Shown one piece after another: positions 36,644-45,741 of a stretch of DNA of 52,379 bases (position 1 is the stretch's first letter; each line of letters begins with the position of its first letter). This DNA comes from Microbulbifer elongatus (GTDB taxonomy: Bacteria > Pseudomonadota > Gammaproteobacteria > Pseudomonadales > Cellvibrionaceae). Position numbers and translations under genes: made by a program. The notes under the pieces are model-generated. The model was not told the origin of the DNA. It did not search any database and worked only from the letters and a program-made list of their open reading frames with translations. The stretch is from contig NZ_JAIVKJ010000008.1 in assembly GCF_020524885.1 (NCBI RefSeq), positions 1 through 52,379 of the forward strand. The letters run 5' to 3'.

Positions 36644-39154
36644 GTGAACATGGACGATATGGAACAAAATAAAAACGATCTATTTGTTATTACTGGCGGT
36701 GCATCAGGTGGGGGAAAACGTGGGGCGGATGCTCGCTCTCACTCCAGTCCTGGCGCCTCAAGGCAGCTATCCAAAACTGTGAATCTGATAAATCAAAAAA
36801 CTATTCAGTGGTTACAGGCGCGGGCTGAAGAGGTGTTTGCCCAAGTAGACGACTCCCTGTTTACCATGGCCGAAAAGGCGCATCAGCAAGATGAGCAGGA
36901 TCGCCTGTTTCACGCTATACGTGCCCTTCGGGTGGAACTCAGCGATCTGGTTGACGGCTTTTGCGATGGCGTCGAAGAGCGTTTTCGGGAGCCGCGCAAC
37001 GATCATCCCGATGAAGAGGGTGTTGGCAGTGCGGCATCCCTGAAAAGTTTGTCGCTGGTGAAGGATGACGACCTGGAGCAGCAGGTTGCTATCCGCACCA
37101 TGATCTCCAATGTCAAACGCGATCACGCGGAATCCATCGCGGCGTTGTCGCTGCGTCTGGATACACTCCTGCCGTGCAAGGTCTATGACGAAAATCTGCC
37201 ACTTGGCCCGGCCGCTATCTGCGCGGCATTTGCCGAAGTGCTCGAGGATGTCGATATCGCGCTGCGCGCGCGCATGACGGTATTCAAGAAGTTTGAGTTG
37301 CACCTGGTAAATCGACTGGGCGAACTCTACGACAGTTGTAACACCCTGCTGATTGAGCAGGGCGTTTTGCCGACGATTGAAGACCCGCTTCGCCACCGTA
37401 ACCGCAATGGCGGTCGTCCACCCCAGCCTTCCGCTCCTATTCAGCAAGGGCAGCAGGGGCAGCAAGTGCCGGATGGGGCCGCGCCGATGGGTGAGATGCC
37501 CGGTGCGTATGCTCCCGGTATGTCCGGAGCGCCCGGAGGCTCGTATTCGACGCCGGCTGGCGCCGGTTTCGGTGCTAGCGCGGGCTTCAGTACTGGTGCT
37601 GGCGGCGCCGGTATGGCTTCCAATGGAAACTATGCGCCGGGGCTGATGCCTGTTGGGTCCGGTGCGGCCCCCATGGCTACGCCCACGCTGCTCCAGCAGC
37701 TCGGTCAATTCCAGATGTCATTACCGGTGCAGTCGGCGCCGGCCGGGCAGCTTGTGAATGTCACCGAGCTGTTGCAGGAACACCTGAAGGCGAGTAACCA
37801 GAGCGCATCCCTGCATGAGCTGGACAGCGAAGTCATTCGTCTGGTCGATATGCTGTTCTCCTTTATGCTGGAAGACCGCAACCTTGCGGAGCCCATCAAG
37901 GCGCAGTTGATTCGCCTGCAGCTGCCAATGCTCAAGCTCGCTGTTGCCGACAAGGCCTTTTTCAGCAAGGGCGGGCACCCGGCGCGGCGCCTGTTGAATG
38001 AAATGGCCGACGCGGCGATTGGCTGGCAGCCCGGTGAAAACTACCTCAATGACCCGCTTTACCGTGAAATCAGTGTGATAGTGGACGGTGTTCTGGCGGA
38101 ATATGACCAGGACGAGGAAGTGTTTGTCCGCCTGCTGGAGTCCTTCCGGGAATTCTCCGTGCGCGAGCGCAAGCGAGCGGCAGTGATGGAGCGTCGCACG
38201 ATCGATGAGGCACAGGGTGCGGCAAGAGTGGAGGCGGCCAGAACCCGTGTGGCTGCGGTGTTCGATGCACTGACCGCAGAGCGCAAGCTGCCAAAGATCG
38301 TGCACGAATGGATGTCCCGGGTGTGGAGCAGCATCCTGTTCCGCACTTGCCTGAAGGAGGGCACCGGTAGCGGCCTGTGGCGTCAGCATGTACTCACTGC
38401 ACGCGACCTGGTATGGAGCGTGGTGGCACCGATGCCTGAGAGCGGTGTCAAAATGCGCCGCCTGCTGCCGGACCTCAAGAAACGCCTGCAGGAGGGCGCG
38501 CAGTCGCTGTCCCTGAGCGCGGGAGATCAGCAGCGTCTGCTGGGTGGCCTGGAAATTCTCTATCGCGAGCGCCAGAAGCTCGGCGAGCGGGTTGAATCGG
38601 AGCGCGAGCGCAGAACTCGTGAGCGGTTGGTGCAGGAGCTGCGGCGTGAAGCGGACAACGTTCTTTCCATTCCCGTTGCCGAGGAGGCCGGAGTGCTTGA
38701 GGCAGAGCCGGAAGCATCTTTGGGAGGTCCTTTGGAAGGGCCTTTGGATGACGTGCGCGAGATGCCTGCCGGCGAGAAGGCGCTGCCGGAAGTAGAAGAA
38801 ATTCAACAGGTGGTGAGTGAGGCGACGGCAGGCAGTGTCACGCCGCTGAAGGAAGTTCCGCAGGACGACCACCACTGGCAGCAGACCTACCACCTGAAAG
38901 ACAGCTGGTTCCTGTTGCGTCACCCGGAGCGGCTTCCGGTGCGCTGTCGTCTTGCCGCCATCATTAGCGACCTCGACCAGTTTATGTTTGTAAACCGGCA
39001 GGGCGCCAAGGTTGGGATTTACTCCCGCCTGGAGATGGCAAATGCGTTGCGCAACGAAGAGTTGATGCCGCTGGAGCAGGGCCCCCTGTTCGAGCGGGCT
39101 CTGGAGTATGTGGTTGGTAACTGCGGCGAAAGTAAAATAGCGATCAGCGTCTAG
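36644..39154 (+). CDS. DUF1631 family protein, paralog 2 with Gly/Ala-rich insert
   Basis: This 836-residue paralog of the preceding gene aligns along its whole length: DDSLFTMAEKAHQQDEQDRLFHA, SFMLEDRNLAEPIKAQLIRLQLP, KAFFSKGGHPARRLLNEMADA, and a C-terminal HHWQQTYHLKDSWFLL block. It differs by a Gly/Ala/Met/Pro-rich low-complexity insert at about residues 267-345. The start is GTG 36644, with AGGAGGG 9 bp upstream; ATG 36650 is a weaker choice and ATG 36623 precedes the ribosome-binding site. A terminator follows. Function is unknown. Confidence 0.8.
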   Translation: MNMDDMEQNKNDLFVITGGASGGGKRGADARSHSSPGASRQLSKTVNLINQKTIQWLQARAEEVFAQVDDSLFTMAEKAHQQDEQDRLFHAIRALRVELSDLVDGFCDGVEERFREPRNDHPDEEGVGSAASLKSLSLVKDDDLEQQVAIRTMISNVKRDHAESIAALSLRLDTLLPCKVYDENLPLGPAAICAAFAEVLEDVDIALRARMTVFKKFELHLVNRLGELYDSCNTLLIEQGVLPTIEDPLRHRNRNGGRPPQPSAPIQQGQQGQQVPDGAAPMGEMPGAYAPGMSGAPGGSYSTPAGAGFGASAGFSTGAGGAGMASNGNYAPGLMPVGSGAAPMATPTLLQQLGQFQMSLPVQSAPAGQLVNVTELLQEHLKASNQSASLHELDSEVIRLVDMLFSFMLEDRNLAEPIKAQLIRLQLPMLKLAVADKAFFSKGGHPARRLLNEMADAAIGWQPGENYLNDPLYREISVIVDGVLAEYDQDEEVFVRLLESFREFSVRERKRAAVMERRTIDEAQGAARVEAARTRVAAVFDALTAERKLPKIVHEWMSRVWSSILFRTCLKEGTGSGLWRQHVLTARDLVWSVVAPMPESGVKMRRLLPDLKKRLQEGAQSLSLSAGDQQRLLGGLEILYRERQKLGERVESERERRTRERLVQELRREADNVLSIPVAEEAGVLEAEPEASLGGPLEGPLDDVREMPAGEKALPEVEEIQQVVSEATAGSVTPLKEVPQDDHHWQQTYHLKDSWFLLRHPERLPVRCRLAAIISDLDQFMFVNRQGAKVGIYSRLEMANALRNEELMPLEQGPLFERALEYVVGNCGESKIAISV

Positions 39155-39188
39155 GCTAACCCCAGACTATAATTCGCGGATCGAGAGG

Positions 39189-39214
39189 AAAGCCGGGATA
39201 TCCCGGCTTTTCTT
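39189..39214 (+). terminator. intrinsic terminator after DUF1631 paralog 2
   Basis: The perfect palindrome AAAGCCGGGA/TATCCCGGCTTT is followed by TTCTTT, 35 bp after the stop codon. Confidence 0.8.
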
Positions 39215-39344
39215 TATCTCGAAGATCGGCATAGAAGTTTGCGCTATCGACGTGCCAGATGCCCATTATCGGACACGGCTATTGGCAGTTGCTTCTTCGC
39301 TTCCATAGAATAACCCTCTGCTCAATTCCAGCGGAGTCGCGTTT

Positions 39345-39920
39345 GTGAAATATCAGGTCCAGTCAGGGTGGCTGTCCGGTGTGCGCCGGGTGCCGAGCCC
39401 GCATTGCAACAGTCGCCCCGACGACGCGGAAGTGGACCTGTTGGTGATTCACTGTATCAGTCTGCCGCCAGGGCAGTACGGCGGCTCCTATATCGATGAA
39501 TTCTTTCTCGGGCACCTGGATATCGACGCCCACCCCTATTTTTCTGAAATTGCCACCCTGCAGGTCTCCGCACACTTTCTGATCGATCGCACCGGCCGGG
39601 TTACCCAATATGTACCGCTGAATGAACGCGCCTGGCACGCGGGTCAGTCGACATTTTGCGGGCGGGAAAACTGTAATGATTTCTCGATTGGGATTGAGCT
39701 TGAAGGACTGGATACCGATACCTTCACCCCGGAGCAATATCAGTCGTTGGCGGAAGTGACCGTCGCCATCATGGAGACCTATCCGGCGATTGATAAATCG
39801 CGCATCACCGGGCATTCGGATATTGCACCCGATCGAAAGCTGGACCCGGGTCCAGGGTTTGATTGGGATCGGTACCATAACAAGCTGGATCATTTACAGC
39901 GGGATGCTGGTGAAGATTGA
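39345..39920 (+). CDS. ampD: 1,6-anhydro-N-acetylmuramyl-L-alanine amidase AmpD
   Basis: AmpD removes the peptide from anhydro-muropeptides in the cytoplasm during cell-wall recycling. The 191-residue protein has zinc ligands H36 (VIHCISLP), H157 and D167 (GHSDIAPDRKLDPGP), and catalytic E118 and K165. Loss of AmpD raises beta-lactamase expression in species with AmpR/AmpC. The start is GTG 39345, with GGAG 9 bp upstream. ampE follows 74 bp later. Confidence 0.96.
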   Translation: MKYQVQSGWLSGVRRVPSPHCNSRPDDAEVDLLVIHCISLPPGQYGGSYIDEFFLGHLDIDAHPYFSEIATLQVSAHFLIDRTGRVTQYVPLNERAWHAGQSTFCGRENCNDFSIGIELEGLDTDTFTPEQYQSLAEVTVAIMETYPAIDKSRITGHSDIAPDRKLDPGPGFDWDRYHNKLDHLQRDAGED

Positions 39921-39994
39921 CGGTCGTCCGTTTTTGGCCGAACTGAGCGGTTTGATCGCAAAAAAACCAAAAAAATGAATTTAGAGGGGGCGCT

Positions 39995-40915
39995 ATGGCG
40001 CTTTTGATTGTGTTGTTGGCGTTGGGGCTGGTTCAGATTTGGGGCTCTGGAGGCCCACTGCACCGGGACGGGTGGTTTGGCCACTGGAAAACGTTTGTCT
40101 ATAGTCGGGGGCTGGTTCAGGGTAAGCCGGGCATCGGCTTCGGACTGTTGGTTCTTCTGCCTGTTCTGGGAAGCGCAATTCTGCTTGCGATCGCAGAAGC
40201 TGCACTGGGTTGGCTCGGCGTGCTGCTCGTCAGTGTTCCGGTCCTCCTGTACAGCTTCGGGCGGGGTAACTTCAATGACGCGCTGGCGGGCTATCTGCGG
40301 GCCTGGTACCAGGGAGACCTGGAGGCCGCGAAAAAATCAGCCGAGCCGTTAATGGAGCCCGAGAACGTCGAGCGCGCTCGTGAAATATCCAGTGCCCAGG
40401 AACTGCACGGGCTGGTATTCAGGGCTGCCGCCTACCGCGCTTTCGAGCGTCTGTTCGCGGTTCTGTTCTGGTTCCTGCTGCTGGGCATTCCGGGGGCCAT
40501 GTTGTACCGGCTCAGTCATCTTGCGCACACCCATTTCTGTCAGCAATCGATTTCACGGGGTGACGAGGCAGTGCCGGGTGACCAGGCGCTGGCGGCACGC
40601 TGGCTGTGGTTGATCGAGTGGCTACCGGTTCGCGCTATTGGTTTCAGCCTGGCAATTGTCGGTAACTTCGCCGGCTGCTACCGCGCCTGGCGCGAGCACC
40701 TGACTTGCAAGCAAAGTGCCACCGAAGACGTGCTGGAATACTATCTGGAGGGCGCGCTCGGGGGGATCGATAGTAGTGAATGCAGTGCCGGCGCCGCGGT
40801 CAGCGAAGGCCAGCGACTGTGCGGTGCCGAGATCGAGGGGATGCAGGCGCTGCTGTCGCGGGCATTACTGATGTGGGTGACGCTGATGGCACTCTACGGC
40901 TTGTTTGCCAGCTGA
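39995..40915 (+). CDS. ampE: regulatory signalling modulator AmpE
   Basis: A 306-residue inner membrane protein with four to five helices. It fits AmpE in the start (LLALGLVQIWGSGGPLHRDGWFGHW), in NDALAGYLRAWYQGDLEAAK, and in its position after ampD. Its biochemical role is still unclear. GAGGGGG precedes the ATG. Confidence 0.9.
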   Translation: MALLIVLLALGLVQIWGSGGPLHRDGWFGHWKTFVYSRGLVQGKPGIGFGLLVLLPVLGSAILLAIAEAALGWLGVLLVSVPVLLYSFGRGNFNDALAGYLRAWYQGDLEAAKKSAEPLMEPENVERAREISSAQELHGLVFRAAAYRAFERLFAVLFWFLLLGIPGAMLYRLSHLAHTHFCQQSISRGDEAVPGDQALAARWLWLIEWLPVRAIGFSLAIVGNFAGCYRAWREHLTCKQSATEDVLEYYLEGALGGIDSSECSAGAAVSEGQRLCGAEIEGMQALLSRALLMWVTLMALYGLFAS

Positions 40916-40961
40916 AATTAGATACACCACGCGCCTTGATGCTTTAGACCCTGGAGATTTT

Positions 40962-41984
40962 GTGACAGACGCCGGCAACGAGCCACTCTCAGAAATTTTA
41001 GAATCGGAAAAACTGGACCTGCCTCAGGCTGCGGATGTGTTTGCCGCGGCCGAGCGCATCGCCGGTCAGGTCCATCGCACCCCGCTAATGACTTCGTCGA
41101 GTCTCAATGCGCTGTTGGGGGCCGAACTCTATTTCAAGTGTGAACATTTGCAGAAGGTTGGTGCCTTCAAGGCGCGCGGTGCTGCCAATGCCGTATTGCA
41201 GGTGCCCGCAGGCACAGAAATTGTCGCCACGCACTCCTCCGGTAACCACGGTGCCGCGCTCGCCTGGGCCGCGGCACAGCAAGGTCTCCGCTGCAAAGTG
41301 GTGATGCCGGAGAATGCACCACAGGTCAAAAAGACCGCGGTTGCCGCCTATGGCGCAGAAATTGTCTACTGTGAGCCCACCTTGGCTGCGCGGGAATCCA
41401 CTCTGGAGGCACTGGTTCAGTCCTCCGGGGCACACGTAATACCGCCCTTTGATGACGCGCGTATTATTGCAGGACAGGGCACCGTAGCCCTGGAAGTGCT
41501 CGCCCAGTGCCGCGAACTGGGGTTTGTGCCGGACCTGCTTGTTGCTCCTGTGGGAGGCGGTGGGCTTCTCGCCGGCGTCGGGCTCGCCGCGTCTGCTATG
41601 GCGCCGGACATCAGGGTGCTCGGCGCCGAACCCGCCGGCGCCGACGATGCCCAGCGTTCATTCCGAACTGGTACTCGTGTCACCGAGCAGGTGCCGGACA
41701 CGATTGCCGATGGTTTGCGGACCACTCTGGGCGCGCGGAACTTTGCGGTAATACGCAGTTGTGTCAACGATGTGGTGACAGTTTCCGAGTCCGGTATTTC
41801 CGGTGCGCTGGAGTTGCTATGGCGCCGAACCAAGCAGTTTGTCGAGCCGTCCGCCGCGGTGGGGCTGGCGGCGGTGATGGAGCACCCGGCACGGTTTCGC
41901 AAGAAGCGCGCGGTGATCGTGCTGACTGGCGGCAACATGGATATTGCGGCAGCCGCCAATCTGGTGAATCGCGGTGGCGTGTGA
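40962..41984 (+). CDS. threonine/serine dehydratase-type PLP enzyme
   Basis: A 340-residue fold-type II PLP enzyme. K70 in VGAFKARGA is the cofactor lysine, SSGNHGAALA binds the substrate carboxylate, and VGGGGLLAGVG binds the cofactor phosphate. It matches stand-alone threonine dehydratase, serine racemase or hydroxyaspartate dehydratase; sequence alone does not separate these. There is no ACT regulatory domain. The start is GTG 40962, with GGAG 5 bp upstream, 46 bp after ampE. A TTG at 40905 would overlap ampE and is less likely. Confidence 0.85.
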   Translation: MTDAGNEPLSEILESEKLDLPQAADVFAAAERIAGQVHRTPLMTSSSLNALLGAELYFKCEHLQKVGAFKARGAANAVLQVPAGTEIVATHSSGNHGAALAWAAAQQGLRCKVVMPENAPQVKKTAVAAYGAEIVYCEPTLAARESTLEALVQSSGAHVIPPFDDARIIAGQGTVALEVLAQCRELGFVPDLLVAPVGGGGLLAGVGLAASAMAPDIRVLGAEPAGADDAQRSFRTGTRVTEQVPDTIADGLRTTLGARNFAVIRSCVNDVVTVSESGISGALELLWRRTKQFVEPSAAVGLAAVMEHPARFRKKRAVIVLTGGNMDIAAAANLVNRGGV

Positions 41985-42050
41985 AGGGTGTGATACAGCA
42001 CCAGAACCAGCGCGCATTGTGCGCTTGCAGAGAGTCGGATTGAGGGTGGC

Positions 42051-42704
42051 ATGAACAGGGAAAACACGCGCAATCGGGTAGCCTGGCCGCTGGGCAGTGC
42101 AACCGAATGGCCTGCTACACTGTTGGCAACGCCGTGGCTGGCGCTCTTTATGGCAATCTATTTAGCGCTCTTTTTGGGTGTGGCGCCGGCAGCAGCGGAG
42201 GCCAGTGGAAGCGCGGCATCCTTCAGTCTGGCGTCCAACACCCTGAACGATGGGGGGCGCGTGCCACAGGCGCAGCTGTATCATGGCGCGGGCTGCGGTG
42301 GTGACAATCTATCCCCGGAGTTGCACTGGCAGGGGGCGCCTGAAGGAACACGAAGCTTCGCGGTGGTCATGCACGATCCGGATGCGCCCACCGGCTCCGG
42401 CTGGTGGCACTGGGTGGTGTTCAATATCCCCGCAGACATGACGTCGCTACCTGAGGGTGCCGGCGACCCCAAGTCTGGCCTGATACCCGAGGCAACCCAA
42501 AGCCGTACGGATTTTGGCATCCCCGGATACGGTGGCGCCTGTCCACCAGAGGGGCAAGGGGATCACCGTTACCAATTCCGGGTGTACGCTCTCAAAGTGG
42601 AACAGCTACAGCTGGATGCAAGTACGCCGGCGGCTATGGTGGCATCGCACATTAATGCCAACAAACTGGCGCAAGCGCAGCTGGAAGTGAAATTCGGTCG
42701 TTGA
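42051..42704 (+). CDS. YbhB/YbcL-family (PEBP) protein, exported
   Basis: A 217-residue protein with a hydrophobic segment at about residues 24-45, likely a signal peptide with a long basic N-terminus. A phosphatidylethanolamine-binding-like domain follows, with VMHDPDAPTGSGWWHWVVFNIP and YGGACPPEGQGDHRYQFRVYAL. Bacterial members are small, mostly uncharacterised, and some are periplasmic. ampG starts 71 bp downstream. Confidence 0.85.
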   Translation: MNRENTRNRVAWPLGSATEWPATLLATPWLALFMAIYLALFLGVAPAAAEASGSAASFSLASNTLNDGGRVPQAQLYHGAGCGGDNLSPELHWQGAPEGTRSFAVVMHDPDAPTGSGWWHWVVFNIPADMTSLPEGAGDPKSGLIPEATQSRTDFGIPGYGGACPPEGQGDHRYQFRVYALKVEQLQLDASTPAAMVASHINANKLAQAQLEVKFGR

Positions 42705-42775
42705 TTCCGGAATTCTCCGGGACTCTCAACACTACGGCCGCAAGGCAAGCAAATAAAAGGAAGCAAAGCCTGCCC

Positions 42776-44134
42776 ATGCAAAAGCAAACGATGACCTGGG
42801 GAGAGGCGCTTACGGTTTACCTGAAACCCAAAGTGCTGGCCATGTTTTTCCTCGGCTTTTCTGCCGGACTGCCATTTTTGCTGGTGTTTTCAACATTGGC
42901 GGCGTGGCTGACAGATTATGGTGTGAGCCGAACCACAATTGGTTTCTTTGGCTTGGTTGGCCTTACTTATTCCGTCAAGTTTGCCTGGGCACCGGTGATC
43001 GACCATCTACGCATCCCTTTCTTTACCGGCATGTTGGGAAAACGCCGCAGCTGGTTGCTCTTATCGCAACTGGGGATCGCCCTTTGTCTGTTTATTCTCT
43101 CTAATCTCAATCCACAGCTTGCCCTGACGAAAGTTGCACTGATCGCAGTGGCTGTTGCATTTTGTGCCGCGTCTCAGGATGTAGTGGTTGATGCGTTTCG
43201 TATTGAATCCGCCAGAGAAGAGCTTCAGGGCGCCATGGCGGCCAATTATGTATTTGGTTATCGGGTGGCATTGCTGGTAGCAGGTGGTGGTGCATTGTAC
43301 ATTGCCGATATTGCCGACTGGTCGACCTCGTACCTCAGCATGGCGGTGCTGATGGGGGTGGGCATTATTACTACGCTAATGGTTGCTGAACCGGATCATG
43401 CCAAGGCCGCTGAAATGGCGAAGCCTTTCGAGCGCGCATGGATAGAGCGAATCTGGGGTTCCGGTGAGCACAGTGGCCTGAAAGAGTGGTTTGTTAAAGC
43501 GGTCATCTGCCCGTTCATCGATTTCTTCAAGCGCAATGGGCGCTTTGCACTGGTTCTTTTGTTACTGATCGGTATTTATCGCATCAGTGACCTCGCCATG
43601 GGGGTTATGGCTAACCCGTTTTATCTGGATCTGGGCTTTTCAAAAACAGACATTTTCCAGATCGTAAAGGTCTTTGGTTTCTTCTTTTCAATTCTTGGGG
43701 CCTACCTCGGTGGGTTACTTGTCGTGCACTACGGCATAATGCGCCCGTTGATCCTGGGTGCAGTGATGGTTGCCGCGACCAATCTGCTATTTGCACACAT
43801 GGCACAGATCGGACCAGACAAGAATTGGCTGGCGATCCTGATCAGCGCGGATAATGTCAGCGCGGGTATTTCCAATACGGTGTTCATCGCTTACCTGTCG
43901 AGTCTGGTCAACCAGGAGTACACAGCTACACAGTACGCCCTGTTCAGCTCGCTGATGACCTTGCCTGGCAAATTTATCAGCGGTTTCTCCGGGATTGTGG
44001 TGGACACACAGGGGTACGCCTTGTTTTTCACTTATGCCGCGATTCTCGGGATACCGGCGATCCTGTTGGCGATTTATGTCTGGTGGCGAGACCGCCGCGA
44101 GACTGCCAGAGGTGAAGAAACCGCGCCCGGCTGA
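42776..44134 (+). CDS. ampG: muropeptide permease AmpG (MFS)
   Basis: AmpG imports GlcNAc-anhydro-muropeptides for recycling. The 452-residue protein has 12 or more helices, starts with the family pattern MTWGEALTVYLKPKVLAMFFLGFSAGLPFLL (split here for reading), and contains SQDVVVDAFRIE and GIYRISDLAMGVMANPFY. The start at 42776 places the protein at a normal length. Its presence beside ampD and ampE makes this a cell-wall recycling locus. Confidence 0.92.
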   Translation: MQKQTMTWGEALTVYLKPKVLAMFFLGFSAGLPFLLVFSTLAAWLTDYGVSRTTIGFFGLVGLTYSVKFAWAPVIDHLRIPFFTGMLGKRRSWLLLSQLGIALCLFILSNLNPQLALTKVALIAVAVAFCAASQDVVVDAFRIESAREELQGAMAANYVFGYRVALLVAGGGALYIADIADWSTSYLSMAVLMGVGIITTLMVAEPDHAKAAEMAKPFERAWIERIWGSGEHSGLKEWFVKAVICPFIDFFKRNGRFALVLLLLIGIYRISDLAMGVMANPFYLDLGFSKTDIFQIVKVFGFFFSILGAYLGGLLVVHYGIMRPLILGAVMVAATNLLFAHMAQIGPDKNWLAILISADNVSAGISNTVFIAYLSSLVNQEYTATQYALFSSLMTLPGKFISGFSGIVVDTQGYALFFTYAAILGIPAILLAIYVWWRDRRETARGEETAPG

Positions 44135-44175
44135 CCGGGCTGATCCCGTGGCTCGGCGGCACCGTGACTACCGCT

Positions 44176-44559
44176 CTACAGCTCTCCCGGTTTGGGCCAG
44201 CCATAGTGACCCAGATCCACTTTTCCGTTTATCGGAGTCACGCCTTCCTCGCGCAGTCGCGTGATCTGACGTTGTGCTGCCGGCTCCGGCAGGGAAATTC
44301 TGCCCTGGGCATTGATTACCCGGTGCCAGGGCAGGCGGGTATCTTTCGGCAGTTTACGCAGTGTCTGCCCCACCAGTCTGGCTGCCCTTGGGAGCCCCGC
44401 CAATTCCGCTAACCCACCGTAGGTAACGACTCGTCCTGATGGGACCTGTGAAAGTGCAAGGCAGATGCGAGTTGTGGCATCATGCTTGCCCGTGCTTTCT
44501 CCCTGCGGGTGACTCGATTGTGAATCGGCGCTGGTGCTACCATCTGATTTATTAGTCAA
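44176..44559 (-). CDS. alkyltransferase-like (ATL/MGMT-family) DNA-binding protein
   Basis: A 127-residue protein with the MGMT C-terminal domain. The active-site motif PCHRV is replaced by PWHRV with W78, so it cannot transfer alkyl groups and belongs to the ATL group, which flags O6-alkylguanine for nucleotide excision repair. The first 27 residues are polar and poorly conserved. The start is TTG 44559 and no strong ribosome-binding site is seen. It is divergent from the DUF481 gene across 38 bp. Confidence 0.88.
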   Translation of the reverse strand: MTNKSDGSTSADSQSSHPQGESTGKHDATTRICLALSQVPSGRVVTYGGLAELAGLPRAARLVGQTLRKLPKDTRLPWHRVINAQGRISLPEPAAQRQITRLREEGVTPINGKVDLGHYGWPKPGEL

Positions 44560-44597
44560 TTTTTTCTAATAATCCTAAGCTATAGAAAGGTTGTTTC

Positions 44598-45677
44598 GTG
44601 CTTTCTGCTGTACCCAGTACTTCTCTTTTCCAGACCTTCCCCAATGGCCCTTCGCTACCCCGCGTTCTCGCCGGGCTTCTCGCGCTGGTGTTTACGGTAA
44701 CTGCCTCAGTCGCTGACGCCGGTGTCCTGAGTCTGACCAATGGCGACCGTATTCACGGTGAACTGGTTGTGGTTGATCGGGACAATGTGGTGTGGAAGTC
44801 GGAAACGTTCGGGGATATTACCGTAGCTAAGGAAAAAATCCTCTCACTGGAAACCGACAAGGACCTGAAAATTGCCGGGCGTGATGAACCCTGCGCGCTG
44901 GCCGGTCACCGTCGCCAGCAGTGGGAGCTTTACTGCGATGAAGGCTCCGGTTGGGTCATGGACTTTCCGGCGATCGATCGCGCGGAGCCGTATATCAATT
45001 TTGTCGGCAACCCGATCATCTTCCGCGGCAATGTTGCCGCCGCCGGTGTATTTGAAAACGGAAACCGGGAGCGGGAAGACTGGGATATCAATGCCAATTT
45101 TGACGTGCGCAACGGCGACTTCCATCACCTGATTGGCACGCAGTACCAGAATCAGAACAGCAGCGAAGTGGATGACCTGGAAAAATACCGGCTCAGTTAC
45201 GATCTGCGCTGGATCTTCGCGGAGAAGTGGTTCGCCTCGGGTAACAGTTCCATGTTGCACGAAGAGGCGCGTAATCTGGACCTGAGTTCCAGCGTGGGTC
45301 TCGGTCTCGGTTACCTGTTTTTTGACACCGACAAATCGGCCTTTTCTATCCAGGGCGGTGTGAGCAGTCTGAAGGAAGACTATATCGACCCGAGCCTGAG
45401 TGAAGACCCCAGCAAGCGCTATGCGGCGGGCCGTACCGCGTGGGACTTCCGCTACAAGTTCGACCTGGGGCCTGAGATCTATTACAACCAGGAGTTTCTG
45501 CAGTCACTGGACCGCAGCGAGGACTACCAGAGCAACGCTGAGATCGGTGTGCGCACGCCGCTGGTGAAAGGTATCCTGATGGATGTCAAATATGCGTGGC
45601 AGTACGACAACACCCCGTCCCTGGATAGCGAAAAAGAGGACACCAAAATGACGATTGGTGTGGGCTATTCCTGGTAA
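44598..45677 (+). CDS. DUF481 family outer membrane beta-barrel protein
   Basis: A 359-residue exported protein with a signal peptide ending near ADA (residue 41). A small SH3-like segment follows (VLSLTNGDRIHGELVVVDRDNVVWKS), then a DUF481 barrel of alternating strands that ends in the aromatic residue expected for BAM insertion (GVGYSW). Ligand and role are unknown. The start is GTG 44598, with AAAGG 8 bp upstream. Confidence 0.85.
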   Translation: MLSAVPSTSLFQTFPNGPSLPRVLAGLLALVFTVTASVADAGVLSLTNGDRIHGELVVVDRDNVVWKSETFGDITVAKEKILSLETDKDLKIAGRDEPCALAGHRRQQWELYCDEGSGWVMDFPAIDRAEPYINFVGNPIIFRGNVAAAGVFENGNREREDWDINANFDVRNGDFHHLIGTQYQNQNSSEVDDLEKYRLSYDLRWIFAEKWFASGNSSMLHEEARNLDLSSSVGLGLGYLFFDTDKSAFSIQGGVSSLKEDYIDPSLSEDPSKRYAAGRTAWDFRYKFDLGPEIYYNQEFLQSLDRSEDYQSNAEIGVRTPLVKGILMDVKYAWQYDNTPSLDSEKEDTKMTIGVGYSW

Positions 45678-45741
45678 CCGTTTTTTGGTATTCGCGCGTG
45701 ATACGCCACCGCGGAAATAAACAGATTAAATAGAGGTTTTC

